Shown in pieces: positions 15,866-24,304 of a DNA stretch of 64,000 nucleotides; the stretch's first letter is position 1, and each line of letters opens with the position of its first letter. The position numbers were made by a program, and so were the translations under genes. Source of the DNA: UBA7672 sp041398245 (lineage in GTDB: Bacteria > Pseudomonadota > Alphaproteobacteria > Caulobacterales > Hyphomonadaceae); NCBI GenBank assembly GCA_041398245.1, contig JAWKVC010000001.1:248001-312000 (forward strand), written 5' to 3'. The notes under the pieces were generated by a model. The model worked only from the letters and a program-made list of their open reading frames with translations. It did no database searches and had not been told where the DNA came from.

Positions 15866-17269
15866 CTAGACCGCCGGCACGGGCTGCACGCGTATGGCGC
15901 CGCGGGATGACTTGAACTCCAGCGCGATCACCTGCCCCAGGCCGGCGGCGACGGATGCGATGGTGATGCCGATGAACACGCCCCACACGCCCAGGCCCAT
16001 ACCGCCTGGAACGCTCTGGGGCCCAAAGGCCAGCCAGATGCAGAGCGGCAGCATCAGCCCGATATAGCTGCCGACATGGATGATGGTCGGCAGCCACACA
16101 ACGCCCTGCGCGCGCAGCGCCATGGCGCCCACCGCCTGCAGGCCATCAAACAGCGTCACGCCGGCCGCAAAGGCCAGCATCAGCGCCAGCGTCGGCATCA
16201 GGCTGGCTGCGTGATCAACGCCGCCGGTCTGCGCCTCCGGACCCGTCAACAGCCAGACAGCCACCACATCGCGCAGCAGAACAAGAATGGCCGCCAGCAC
16301 AAGCCCGATCACGAGCGAGGCGACGACGCCGAGCCGCGAAGCCTCCCGCACGCCAGTCATGTCGCGCCGACCATAGCGTTCGGCGACACGCACGCTGGTG
16401 GCCGTGCCCATGCCCATGTAGATCATGAAGATCACGCCCATCATCTGCACGGTCAGGCCGTAGATCGTGCCGGCGTCGATCGACACCAGCGTCGCGATGA
16501 CGAACGTCAGGTTGAAGGCCCCCCATTCGGCGGCGTTGGCAATGCCCGTGCCGATACCCACGCGGTTCTGGCGCAGGAATTCACCCTCGGGGCCCGGCGG
16601 AGCCGCTTTGTAGGCCGGCGTCACGAAAGCGATGATCACGAGGAACGACAACATCATGAAGATGCGCGAACCGGTCGTCGCCCAGGCGACGCCCGCAGCG
16701 CCGTATTGCGGCACCAGCATCAGGTCGAGTGTTAGATTGAGCACAACCGCCGCCATCGACACGGCCGTGACGAGGTTCGGCTTGCGCAGGGCCTCAAGAT
16801 ACATCGAGCAGGCCATGCCAAGCATGTGCCCGACCGTGCCAAGCGCGAGGATCTGCGTGGTCTGCGTGATGGGGCGGACCAAAGGCTCGCTGAACCCAAG
16901 CGCGCGGACCAGCGGCTCGGCCAACGACCACACAAGAAGCGTCGCGAGCAGGCCATAGACCGCGCCCACCCACAGGCCGCGGCGCAGGATGCGGCCGGTC
17001 TCGCTCGCCTTGCCCGAGCCGCTCAGTTCCGCCGAGATCACGGAGACGCCCAGCATGAGCCCCATGCCGAACCCCATGGTGACGCCGCTGGGCAGCCAGC
17101 CATTGAGCACAAGCGGCAGCTGTCCCGGCGCGTGCTGCGCCAGAACGACGGCATCGGTCAGCCCCATCAGCATGAAGGAGGCGCGCGACATCGCAACCGG
17201 CACGGCAAGCCGCGTCAGATCGAGAATTTCCCTGGGCCGCGCCCAGGCAGGCAAACGTGCGGACGTCAT
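15866..17269 (-). CDS. MATE-family multidrug/Na+ antiporter
   Basis: This 467-residue protein has twelve predicted hydrophobic helices in two homologous halves, as in NorM-type MATE exporters. The N-terminal ILDLTRLAVPVAMSRASFMLMGLTDAV shows the usual helix 1 with a conserved Pro. A central MGVIFMIYMGMGTATSVRVAERYGRRD loop marks the start of the second half. These proteins extrude cationic drugs or metabolites against a Na+ or H+ gradient at the inner membrane. A short ORF with a strong ribosome-binding site lies 90 bases upstream on the same strand. A GGAGA precedes the start codon. Confidence 0.9.
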   Translation of the reverse strand: MTSARLPAWARPREILDLTRLAVPVAMSRASFMLMGLTDAVVLAQHAPGQLPLVLNGWLPSGVTMGFGMGLMLGVSVISAELSGSGKASETGRILRRGLWVGAVYGLLATLLVWSLAEPLVRALGFSEPLVRPITQTTQILALGTVGHMLGMACSMYLEALRKPNLVTAVSMAAVVLNLTLDLMLVPQYGAAGVAWATTGSRIFMMLSFLVIIAFVTPAYKAAPPGPEGEFLRQNRVGIGTGIANAAEWGAFNLTFVIATLVSIDAGTIYGLTVQMMGVIFMIYMGMGTATSVRVAERYGRRDMTGVREASRLGVVASLVIGLVLAAILVLLRDVVAVWLLTGPEAQTGGVDHAASLMPTLALMLAFAAGVTLFDGLQAVGAMALRAQGVVWLPTIIHVGSYIGLMLPLCIWLAFGPQSVPGGMGLGVWGVFIGITIASVAAGLGQVIALEFKSSRGAIRVQPVPAV

Positions 17270-17358
17270 TCAGTCTTCTCCTGGCGCGTTCTCACGGCGC
17301 GCCTCACAAGTCGTCGGATATCTGGGATGTCCCTTGACGCGGGACCAGCGGTGGCGGG

Positions 17359-17418
17359 CTAGCGGTCGCGATCTGCGCAGACGACGCCAGCAACTGAAGT
17401 GGGGACGGCTGAATTCAT
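17359..17418 (-). CDS. candidate upstream ORF (19 aa) of the MATE gene
   Basis: ATG at 17418 follows a very strong AGGAGG with an 8-base spacer. The ORF encodes just 19 residues (MNSAVPTSVAGVVCADRDR) and stops 89 bases before the MATE start. Between them a GGCGCG/CGCGCC stem can form just ahead of the MATE ribosome-binding site. A leader peptide that tunes MATE translation is possible. With so short an ORF the case rests on the ribosome-binding site alone. Confidence 0.35.
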   Translation of the reverse strand: MNSAVPTSVAGVVCADRDR

Positions 17419-17548
17419 GCGATTCCCCTCCTCAAAAGCCAGTGGGAAGCGGCTTGTCCACGATCTGCGACAATATGGCAAGCCCGTCCGTCGCATCTAG
17501 GCACGAAGTAATGGAGTTGTGTGGCGCGCGATCCGCACGCAGCAGGTC

Positions 17549-18013
17549 TTAGCGCTTGCAGATCGTCGGTTCGGCGTCCTGCGCCGACATTGTCATGGTC
17601 GGGCCGTCGAACGTAACGTCAGTCACAGCCTCCTGCCCCTGGATTCCCGCTGCGATCATCGGCTGGATCATGGATGCGATCAGGTCCGGCCCCATTACGT
17701 CGCCGTCGAATTTCGCAGTCGTAACAGAGAATTCCCTCACCGTTTCGCTGAGCCTGCCATCGTCCAGGAACTGCCACGTCGACTTCACATTGCCGGACAG
17801 ATCGATCTCGACGCCATCAGTCTCGCCCACGAAAGTCACCGGACCCGTCGCCGTGCCATCCGGCATGTAGGTCATGGTGGACATGCCTTCGAGGCCGCCC
17901 ATAACGACCGAGCAGGTCCAGACGCCGAGGATCTTTTCCTGCGGCGTCTGCGGAACCGTGGCGCACCCAGACAGGACAACGGCGGCCACGACGCCTGCAA
18001 CGATACGGTTCAT
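17549..18013 (-). CDS. lipoprotein, unknown function
   Basis: I chose the start at 18013 because MNRIVAGVVAAVVLSGCATVPQ is a complete lipoprotein signal with lipobox LSGC. The mature part (~135 residues) reads as a small beta-rich domain (ILGVWTCSVVMGG...TMTYMPDGTATG...WQFLDDGRLSET), similar in rhythm to lipocalin-like proteins of the META/DUF-type lipoproteins, with repeated strand-turn-strand units. No family was recognised. It follows a second lipoprotein gene (18090-18461) on the same strand by 76 bases. The two share the same design and may be functionally related. Confidence 0.7.
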   Translation of the reverse strand: MNRIVAGVVAAVVLSGCATVPQTPQEKILGVWTCSVVMGGLEGMSTMTYMPDGTATGPVTFVGETDGVEIDLSGNVKSTWQFLDDGRLSETVREFSVTTAKFDGDVMGPDLIASMIQPMIAAGIQGQEAVTDVTFDGPTMTMSAQDAEPTICKR

Positions 18014-18089
18014 ATGCGCCGCTCCCTGTTCCGGTTGGCTTTCGGGATAAGCAGCGTCGCGACCGGAGTCCATGCGCGCACGCATCGTC

Positions 18090-18461
18090 CTACGGACATT
18101 TCACCCGCGGCACGACAGCAGAACCCGTTACAGCGTTGAGAACCCTTCCCGCCTCGGCCAGTTCCAGCCTTACCGAACCGTTCCAGTCAGCTTGCGACGT
18201 CGTGAAGTGGCCATCGATGCGAGCGGCTGTATCGCCATCAGGCGCAACGCCGGTAACGTCCAGCCGGCTATCAGGAAAAATGATCTCGCTGGCGGCGACC
18301 GTGATTGCCTGCGGCCCGCCGCCTGCCGCGCAGTCTGCCTGGCTCGTATCCCACGTCCCCACATAAGCCGCAGGGACCTGTTTCAGCGTCGGCGCGGGCG
18401 GGGCCTCCTCGCAGGCCGCAATCGCGAGCAATGGAACAGGAAGGAACGCGAACAGCTTCAT
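18090..18461 (-). CDS. lipoprotein, unknown function
   Basis: ATG 18461 starts MKLFAFLPVPLLAIAACEEAP, a lipoprotein signal with lipobox IAAC. The mature ~107 residues are beta-rich (VPAAYVGTWDTSQADC...AARIDGHFTTSQADWNGSVRLEL) with a pair of Cys that could form a disulfide. The GTWD...ADC pattern recalls small periplasmic beta-sandwich lipoproteins, but no named family is recognisable. It is probably co-transcribed with the downstream lipoprotein gene at 17549-18013. Confidence 0.7.
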   Translation of the reverse strand: MKLFAFLPVPLLAIAACEEAPPAPTLKQVPAAYVGTWDTSQADCAAGGGPQAITVAASEIIFPDSRLDVTGVAPDGDTAARIDGHFTTSQADWNGSVRLELAEAGRVLNAVTGSAVVPRVKCP

Positions 18462-18588
18462 CGCCTCGTCCTCGTGTTGATCAGACACGATACGACGATC
18501 CGCCGGATTCGTCAGCGATACGTTTCCGGCGACACGCAAGGTCGAAGGAAATGTTTCCCTATCCGTTTCGCAGCGGCGGATTGAAGCG

Positions 18589-19971
18589 CTAGCGCTTCGC
18601 GGCCAGCTTCTCTGCGAGAAGGAAGGCCAACTCCAGCGCCTGCTCGTTGTTGAGACGCGGATCGCAATGCGTGTGATAGCGATCCTGCAGGTCGGTCGCC
18701 GAAATCTGCCGTCCGCCGCCCGTGCATTCGGTGACGTCCTGACCTGTCATCTCCAGATGCACGCCGCCTGCATGAGCGCCTTCGGCTTCCACCACATCTA
18801 TGAACTGCTTCACCTCGGTCAGGATGCGCTCGAACGGGCGCGTCTTGTAACCCGAGTCCGTCTTCTCGACATTGCCGTGCATGGGGTCGGACGACCATAC
18901 GACCTTGCGGCCTTCCTTCTGCACCGCGCGCACAAGCTTCGGCAGACCAGCAGCAACCTTGTCCGAGCCAAAGCGTGCAATCAGAGTCAGGCGGCCCGGA
19001 ATGTTGTCCGGATTGAGGATGTCGATCAGGCTGATCAGATCATCCGGCGCCAGCGACGGTCCGCACTTCATCCCGATCGGATTGCGTACGCCGCGACAGA
19101 ACTCGACATGCGCGCCATCCGGCTGCCGCGTGCGGTCGCCGATCCAGATCATGTGGGCCGATGTGTCGTAGAACTCGCCGGGACGCGTCGAGTCTTCCCG
19201 CGTCATCGCCTGCTCGTAGCCGAGCAGCAGTGCTTCGTGGCTCGTATAGAAGTCTGTCTGCTTGAGCGCCGGCGTCGTTTCCGGCGTGATGCCGCAGGAC
19301 TCCATGAACTCCATCGCGTCCGTAATCCGCGCCGCCATTGCCTTGTAGCGGTCTGCGGTGGGCGAACGCTCCACAAACCCCAGCATCCAACGATGGATGT
19401 TCGTCAGGCTGGCATAGCCGCCCTGCGCAAAGGCGCGCAGCAGGTTCAATGTCGCCGCCGACTGGGCATACGCCTGCAGCAGGCGCTGCGGATCGGGCAT
19501 CCGCGCCTCGGGCGTGAACTCCATGCCATTTATATTGTCGCCGCGATAGGACGGCAGCGTCACGCCATCAATCGTCTCGGTCGGGGCCGAGCGCGGCTTG
19601 GCGAACTGCCCGGCGATGCGTCCGACCTTCACGACAGACTTCTTGCCCGCGAAAGTCAGCACGACCGCCATCTGCAGGATCAGACGGAAGGTGTCGCGGA
19701 TATTGTTGGGGTGGAATTCCTTGAAGCTCTCGGCGCAATCCCCGCCCTGCAGCAGGAAAGCCTTGCCCTCGGCCACTTCACCCAGACGCTCCGTCAGCGT
19801 GCGGGCCTCACCGGCGAACACCAGTGGCGGATAGGTGGACAGCTGCTGCTCCACCGCGGCCAACTTGGCGGGGTCGGGATAATCCGCCGGAATGTGCAGC
19901 GCCGGCTTCTTCCGCCAGGATGACGGCAACCATCCGTCGATTGCGCCGCTCGCACCATCCGAAGGGCTCAT
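18589..19971 (-). CDS. class II 3-deoxy-7-phosphoheptulonate (DAHP) synthase
   Basis: This enzyme joins phosphoenolpyruvate and erythrose 4-phosphate, the first step of the shikimate pathway to Phe, Tyr and Trp. Start 19971 is preferred: GGAGG lies a few bases upstream and the product (460 residues) matches class II length. The in-frame extension to 20043 adds a Gly/Asp-rich tail unlike the family. Diagnostic class II blocks are GWLPSSWRKKPALHIPADYPD, QGGDCAESF (metal-binding Cys), DPMHGN and GGVHLEMTGQDVTEC. Known class II enzymes can be feedback-inhibited by aromatic amino acids. It is transcribed behind asd with a 93-base gap and may share the attenuator upstream of asd. Confidence 0.93.
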   Translation of the reverse strand: MSPSDGASGAIDGWLPSSWRKKPALHIPADYPDPAKLAAVEQQLSTYPPLVFAGEARTLTERLGEVAEGKAFLLQGGDCAESFKEFHPNNIRDTFRLILQMAVVLTFAGKKSVVKVGRIAGQFAKPRSAPTETIDGVTLPSYRGDNINGMEFTPEARMPDPQRLLQAYAQSAATLNLLRAFAQGGYASLTNIHRWMLGFVERSPTADRYKAMAARITDAMEFMESCGITPETTPALKQTDFYTSHEALLLGYEQAMTREDSTRPGEFYDTSAHMIWIGDRTRQPDGAHVEFCRGVRNPIGMKCGPSLAPDDLISLIDILNPDNIPGRLTLIARFGSDKVAAGLPKLVRAVQKEGRKVVWSSDPMHGNVEKTDSGYKTRPFERILTEVKQFIDVVEAEGAHAGGVHLEMTGQDVTECTGGGRQISATDLQDRYHTHCDPRLNNEQALELAFLLAEKLAAKR

Positions 19972-20064
19972 GCCGCCTCCAAGGGTTCCGGCGTCATCGA
20001 GAACGTCGCCGAAGCCTGCGTCAATCCGGTCACTGCTCATCACACACGCTCTATCTTCAACACG

Positions 20065-21114
20065 CTAGGCTAGACATTCAGCGATCTGCACCGCATTCAG
20101 GGCCGCGCCCTTGAGCAGCTGGTCGCCGGACAGGAATATCGCCAGGGAATGGCCCGTGGGATCCGAGATATCCTCGCGGATGCGGCCCACGAGCACGTCG
20201 TTCTGCCCGCCCGACTCGATCGGCATCGGGAAGTGGTTTTTCTCGCGGTCATCCACGACCCGCACGCCCGGCGCTTTCGCCAGCACGGCGCGCGCCTGAT
20301 CGACCGACACCTTGTCGGCAAATTCTACTGTCACGGCCATGGAGTGCGCACGCAGCACCGGCACGCGCACGCAGGTTACGCCGACACGCAGATCGGGCAG
20401 GCCCATGATCTTGCGCAGCTCAGCGACGACCTTCGTCTCCTCGCTATTGTAGCCGTCCGGGCCGATCGTCGTGTTGTGGCTGAACAGGTTGAACGCGTAA
20501 GGATGCGGCAGCACCTTCGGTTCGTAGTGTTCCCCGCGCAGATAGGCGCGCGTCGACTCTTCCAGCTCGTCCATTGCGGGCCGGCCGGCGCCGGAGGCCG
20601 ACTGATAGGTGGCCGCGATTACACGCGTCAGCTTGCCCGCCTTGTGCAACGGCCACAGCGCCATCACCATGATGGCGGCGACGCAGTTGGGGTTGGCATA
20701 GATTTTCTGCGACGGCGTGATCAGGTCGCCATTCACCTCGGGCACCACCAGTGGCACCGATGCGTCCATCCGGAAGGCCGACGAGTTGTCGATGGCGTAG
20801 GCCCCGGCTTTCACAGCCATTGGAACGTATGTCTTCGAGATGTCAGTCTCTGAGGCAAACAGAACAACGTCGCAGCCGACGAAGGCGTCATCCGTCAGCA
20901 CCTGCATTTCGACTTCATTGCCGAGAAACTTGAAACGCTTGCCGGCGGAGCGCTCTGAGGCGAAGGCTTTCAGCGATCCGGTCGGAAAGCTGGACTGTTC
21001 CAGACAGCGCAGCATTTCCGCGCCGACAGCGCCCGTCGCGCCAACGACGGCGACCGTCTTCGCGCCGACGCCTGCACGGGCGCTTCGCTCTGCGGTCTCT
21101 ACTGCCTGGGTCAC
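20065..21114 (-). CDS. asd: aspartate-semialdehyde dehydrogenase
   Basis: Asd reduces aspartyl phosphate to the semialdehyde that feeds Lys/diaminopimelate, Thr and Met. GTG 21114 is supported by AGGAG at an 8-base spacing. The NADP motif VAVVGATGAVGAEML (residues ~21-35), the catalytic Cys144 in YANPNCVAA, and the substrate site GLPDLRVGVTCVRVPVLRAHS (here described as one region) are all present. The 349-residue length is normal for the bacterial alpha-type enzyme. An attenuator-like leader lies directly upstream and the DAHP synthase gene directly downstream. This pairing of aspartate and aromatic pathway genes is unusual. Confidence 0.94.
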   Translation of the reverse strand: MTQAVETAERSARAGVGAKTVAVVGATGAVGAEMLRCLEQSSFPTGSLKAFASERSAGKRFKFLGNEVEMQVLTDDAFVGCDVVLFASETDISKTYVPMAVKAGAYAIDNSSAFRMDASVPLVVPEVNGDLITPSQKIYANPNCVAAIMVMALWPLHKAGKLTRVIAATYQSASGAGRPAMDELEESTRAYLRGEHYEPKVLPHPYAFNLFSHNTTIGPDGYNSEETKVVAELRKIMGLPDLRVGVTCVRVPVLRAHSMAVTVEFADKVSVDQARAVLAKAPGVRVVDDREKNHFPMPIESGGQNDVLVGRIREDISDPTGHSLAIFLSGDQLLKGAALNAVQIAECLA

Positions 21115-21149
21115 GAGGTCGTCTCCTGTTGGCCGGGAGACCGGGGCAT

Positions 21150-21179
21150 GAAAAAGCCCCGGCCGGTTCCGGCGGGGCT
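21150..21179 (-). terminator. attenuator terminator upstream of asd
   Basis: Reading the minus strand, AGCCCCG (21179-21173) pairs with CGGGGCT (21161-21155), followed at once by five T residues. This is a textbook intrinsic terminator placed inside the leader, 36 bases before the asd start. Its 5' arm can instead pair with GCGGGGC inside the leader ORF (21230-21224), which would give a competing antiterminator. A third structure, CCGGGGC with GCCCCGG (21162-21156 with 21147-21141), is also possible after the T run. Confidence 0.75.
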
Positions 21180-21194
21180 ATCGGCTTGCTTCGG

Positions 21195-21275
21195 CTAGTT
21201 CGTTACAGCCAAGCGCGCCATTCGCCCCGCACGGGCAATGGTCTTCCAGTAGCGCTTGAAAAACGAACGTTGCAT
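21195..21275 (-). CDS. leader peptide with Phe-Phe-Lys-Arg-Tyr-Trp (attenuator)
   Basis: The ORF has 26 codons starting MQRSFFKRYWKT and ending RLAVTN, with stop at 21195. Codons 5-10 are Phe-Phe-Lys-Arg-Tyr-Trp, so all three aromatic amino acids occur within six codons. Codons 16-18 (GCG GGG CGA) contain the strand able to pair with the terminator's 5' arm. A ribosome stalled at codons 5-10 would leave that strand free and let the antiterminator form. A ribosome running on to codons 16-18 would cover it and let the terminator form. There is little room for a Shine-Dalgarno: the inferred transcription start lies only a few bases before ATG, like the leaderless trpL of Rhizobiales. Seen directly: sequence and pairing; inferred: regulation. 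Confidence 0.65.
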   Translation of the reverse strand: MQRSFFKRYWKTIARAGRMARLAVTN

Positions 21276-21284
21276 GGGGCCGAG

Positions 21285-21313
21285 CTTCTACGCGGAGCCT
21301 GCTCGCACGTCAA
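21285..21313 (-). promoter_or_regulatory. candidate promoter of leader-asd-DAHP synthase
   Basis: TTGACG (21313-21308) and TAGAAG (21290-21285) are separated by exactly 17 bases on the minus strand. The predicted start of transcription falls within a few bases of the leader ATG at 21275, so the leader peptide would be read from a leaderless or almost leaderless RNA. Confidence 0.6.
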
Positions 21314-21511
21314 CGCGCGCAATGCGGTTGGCCGCCGGGCAGCCATTTGAGCATTATTCTGCCTTTTCCGGTCCGAGCGGCAGGTAACCTACGCCGGGGC
21401 CCGGATAACGCGGGTTTTAACCCGGGCGGGTGGAGCATGCGTTGAACCATCCGCTATGTCGGGGCGAGAGGATCGCTGCGGAAAAAGCCAGCGGGCTCAA
21501 CGGGAGGACAG

Positions 21512-23005
21512 ATGACGGATACCGCAGAGCCCGGGGCCGAAGGACCCGCTGAGCCCTTCAAGCCCCGCTGGATCTTCCTGGGCGTCATCCTGGCCATCGT
21601 CATTCAGCTGCTGCCCCGGCCCGAGGGGCTCAGCCCCCAAGCCTGGCTCGTGGTCTCAATGGTCGCCCTGATGGTGACCTGGTGGGTCTCCGAGGCGATC
21701 CCGATCCCGGCGACCTCGCTCGTGCCGATGGTGTTCCTGCCAATTGCCGGCGTCTCGACCATTGCGCAGGCCGCCGCCCCGTATGCCGACCGAACAGTGA
21801 TGCTGCTCCTCGGCGGTTTCATCATCGCCAAGTCGGTCGAGCGCTGGAACCTGCATTCGCGCATCGCCCTGACCATCGTCTCGCGTGTGGGCTCCAGTCC
21901 TCATGCCCTCATCGGCGGCTTCATGATCGCCTCGGCCGCCTTGTCGATGTGGATTTCAAACACGGCAACGACCATCATGCTGACGCCGATTGCGTTGTCG
22001 GTCGCCACAGCGGTCACGCTGCCGCGGGCGCGAACCGCGCCCTTCACAGTCGCGCTACTTCTGGGCGTCGCCTACTCCGCCTCCATCGGCGGGCTTGGCA
22101 CGCTGATCGGTTCGCCGACCAACATCATCGTCGTGTCCAATCTCGAACGACTGCTGGATACGACGATCTCGTTCACGCAGTGGATGATGCTGGGCGTGCC
22201 GGTTGTCCTGCTGATGATCCCAGGTGGCTGGTTCCTGCTGACACGCTTCAGCGGCAATCTTCGCGACGGTCTGGATCCGGCAAAGGCTGGCCGGGACGTG
22301 GTCAACGCCGAACTCGCAGCGCTTGGCCGCATCAGCGGTCCGGAAGTGCGTGTCGCCCTGGTCTTCGCCGTCGTTGCCTTCTTCTGGGTGTCGCGCGACG
22401 CACTTCTTGTGAACATCACGATCGGCGACGTGAAGCCTTTCGCCGGCTTGACGGATCACGTGATTGCAATCGCGGGCGCGATCGCCCTTTTCCTCGTTCC
22501 GTCAGGATCCCGCACCGAGAGGGGAACCGCCCTGCTCGATTGGCGCACAGCCGAACGAATTCCGTGGGGCGCCCTGCTTCTGTTCGGCGGCGGCATATCC
22601 ATGGCGACAGCTATCTCAAGCACGGGCCTTGCCGACTGGCTGGGCGGGTCGATGATGGGCATCACGGCTTTGCCGACCTTCCTGATCGTCCTGGTCATCG
22701 CGACCTTCGTGATTTTCGCCACGGAGCTGACGTCCAACGTTGCAACAGCCACGACGGTCATGCCGATCGTCGCCGGGCTGGTGATCGCAAGCGGCTCGGA
22801 TCCCGTGCTGCTCGCAGCGCCTGTGGCAATGGCGGCCAGCTGCGCCTTCATGCTGCCGCTGGCAACGACGCCGAACGCGATTGTCTACGCCACCGGGCGC
22901 GTCAGCATCCCGCGGATGGCGAGGATGGGCATCCTCGTAAACGTGTGGGGCATCGTGGTCATTTCAGGGATGTGTTTCCTCCTCACACCCCTGATCTTCG
23001 GTTGA
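21512..23005 (+). CDS. SLC13/DASS-family sodium:anion symporter
   Basis: This 497-residue inner-membrane carrier has about twelve helices. The two DASS hairpin signatures are visible: SNTATT around residue 150 and a later SNVATATTVMP, the paired Ser-Asn-Thr sites that bind Na+ and the carboxylate or sulfate substrate in VcINDY-type proteins. A GGFIIAKSVERWNLHSRIAL segment is also typical. Dicarboxylates, citrate or sulfate are the usual substrates; which is used here is not visible. GGGAGG precedes ATG. Position next to asd could hint at C4-dicarboxylate use, but this is weak. Confidence 0.88.
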   Translation: MTDTAEPGAEGPAEPFKPRWIFLGVILAIVIQLLPRPEGLSPQAWLVVSMVALMVTWWVSEAIPIPATSLVPMVFLPIAGVSTIAQAAAPYADRTVMLLLGGFIIAKSVERWNLHSRIALTIVSRVGSSPHALIGGFMIASAALSMWISNTATTIMLTPIALSVATAVTLPRARTAPFTVALLLGVAYSASIGGLGTLIGSPTNIIVVSNLERLLDTTISFTQWMMLGVPVVLLMIPGGWFLLTRFSGNLRDGLDPAKAGRDVVNAELAALGRISGPEVRVALVFAVVAFFWVSRDALLVNITIGDVKPFAGLTDHVIAIAGAIALFLVPSGSRTERGTALLDWRTAERIPWGALLLFGGGISMATAISSTGLADWLGGSMMGITALPTFLIVLVIATFVIFATELTSNVATATTVMPIVAGLVIASGSDPVLLAAPVAMAASCAFMLPLATTPNAIVYATGRVSIPRMARMGILVNVWGIVVISGMCFLLTPLIFG

Positions 23006-23011
23006 GCAGCC

Positions 23012-24115
23012 TCACCCCGACGATGGAACGCGGACGGTAACGGGGCCAGCTCCAGCCGGCCGCGGCTTTGGCGGAACGAAGTCAACGCGGGTGTCGATCG
23101 CCCGCGCTTCGGCGTCGCTCAACCCGGCGTCCTTGAGCGCCCAGACGAGGGCTTCGGCCGCAGGAACCTCAACGTCTGGCGGCACGCCGTTGGCTTCCCA
23201 GTCCCAACCCGTCGCGGGATCAAATGTACGCCCTACAGGAACGAAGGTGGAGAAGCCGTTGGGCAGCTCCTTCGAGAAACCAAAATGCCCAGCGCCTGCA
23301 CTCGTCTCACCAACGCGCGTCGATCGTCCCGATATCTTGAGCGCCAGAAGGAAGTGTTCTGCGGCCGAGCCGGAAAATCCGGACTGCAGGACATACAGTT
23401 TGGTGTTGGCCAGGCGCGGATGTTCCGATGGGCTTACAAAGTGCTGCAGCAACACTCTTCCGGGTGGCGCCTCAAGTGTGCGGAACGTCGGTCCCTCCAC
23501 GAACATCCCCGGCAGTTTTGCGGCGGCCGACTGTGTCGTCTCCATCTGCACGAGATCGACGGATGATGTGAACAGGTCGGAGAACATGAGGTCCATCTCG
23601 CTCATGCCGCCGCCGCGATTGCCGCGCACGTCGACGATGAGCGTCTTGACGCCGGCGTTCGCGGCAAGGAACTGCTCGACATCCGCCATCGTTTCCGGAT
23701 CGCCCGGGAAGACGCCGAAGCGAATGTAGGCAATGTCAGGCGTGAGTTTCTCGGAAGATTCGACCGCCTTCATCCCCGGTCCGGGCCCGGCGCTGCGAAT
23801 AATGCGCGGACCTCCCGCGCCGGCTGGCGGCAAGGGCGCCAGCAACCGCAGGTGCTTGTCGGCCTTCACGGCCACAAGGTCTTCCGTAACCCGTTGGGCA
23901 AATTCAAAGTCGTCGCCAGCGGCGTAAGCAGGATCGTGCGCCTTGCCCCGCAGAACGTCGGCGTATTGCTTGCCGATGGCGGGATAGACGTAATCCTGCT
24001 GGAGAGCGTCCGCCAGCGCCTCAACAACCTCGGCGCGCTTGTCGGCAGGCGTCTGCGCCAACCCGACAGGCGTCGACACAAGCGCCGCCGCGATTCCCCA
24101 TCCGATCCGCCGCAT
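23012..24115 (-). CDS. exported S41-family serine peptidase
   Basis: I chose ATG 24115 since AGGAG lies upstream and MRRIGWGIAAALVSTPVGLAQ is a signal peptide. The long upstream extension in the same frame is not protein-like. The mature protein has an N-terminal helical cap (~residues 22-90) and then the crotonase-like S41 core: IAYIRFGVFPGD, LIVDVRGNRGGGMSEMD, and the nucleophile loop LYVLQSGFSGSAAEHF. It resembles IRBP/tricorn-type S41 peptidases without a PDZ domain. The family cleaves C-terminal tails or peptides in the periplasm. The protein ends in a Pro-rich tail. It is convergent with the SLC13 gene, 6 bases away. Confidence 0.82.
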   Translation of the reverse strand: MRRIGWGIAAALVSTPVGLAQTPADKRAEVVEALADALQQDYVYPAIGKQYADVLRGKAHDPAYAAGDDFEFAQRVTEDLVAVKADKHLRLLAPLPPAGAGGPRIIRSAGPGPGMKAVESSEKLTPDIAYIRFGVFPGDPETMADVEQFLAANAGVKTLIVDVRGNRGGGMSEMDLMFSDLFTSSVDLVQMETTQSAAAKLPGMFVEGPTFRTLEAPPGRVLLQHFVSPSEHPRLANTKLYVLQSGFSGSAAEHFLLALKISGRSTRVGETSAGAGHFGFSKELPNGFSTFVPVGRTFDPATGWDWEANGVPPDVEVPAAEALVWALKDAGLSDAEARAIDTRVDFVPPKPRPAGAGPVTVRVPSSG

Positions 24116-24304
24116 TGAATCTCTCCTCACCCTTCGCCGCAGATTCCTTCGGAAATGACCGGCAAGTCCATCCGCAGGTCTGTCCGGACAGGGGAATTCC
24201 GCTGTCCGGACGACCTGCCTGGTCACGGCTTGCCGGGATTTCGTGATTTCCCTATCATCTATAGGGAAGCCGCCGGCAGTGCGGCCCATCGGGGAGATAC
24301 AACC

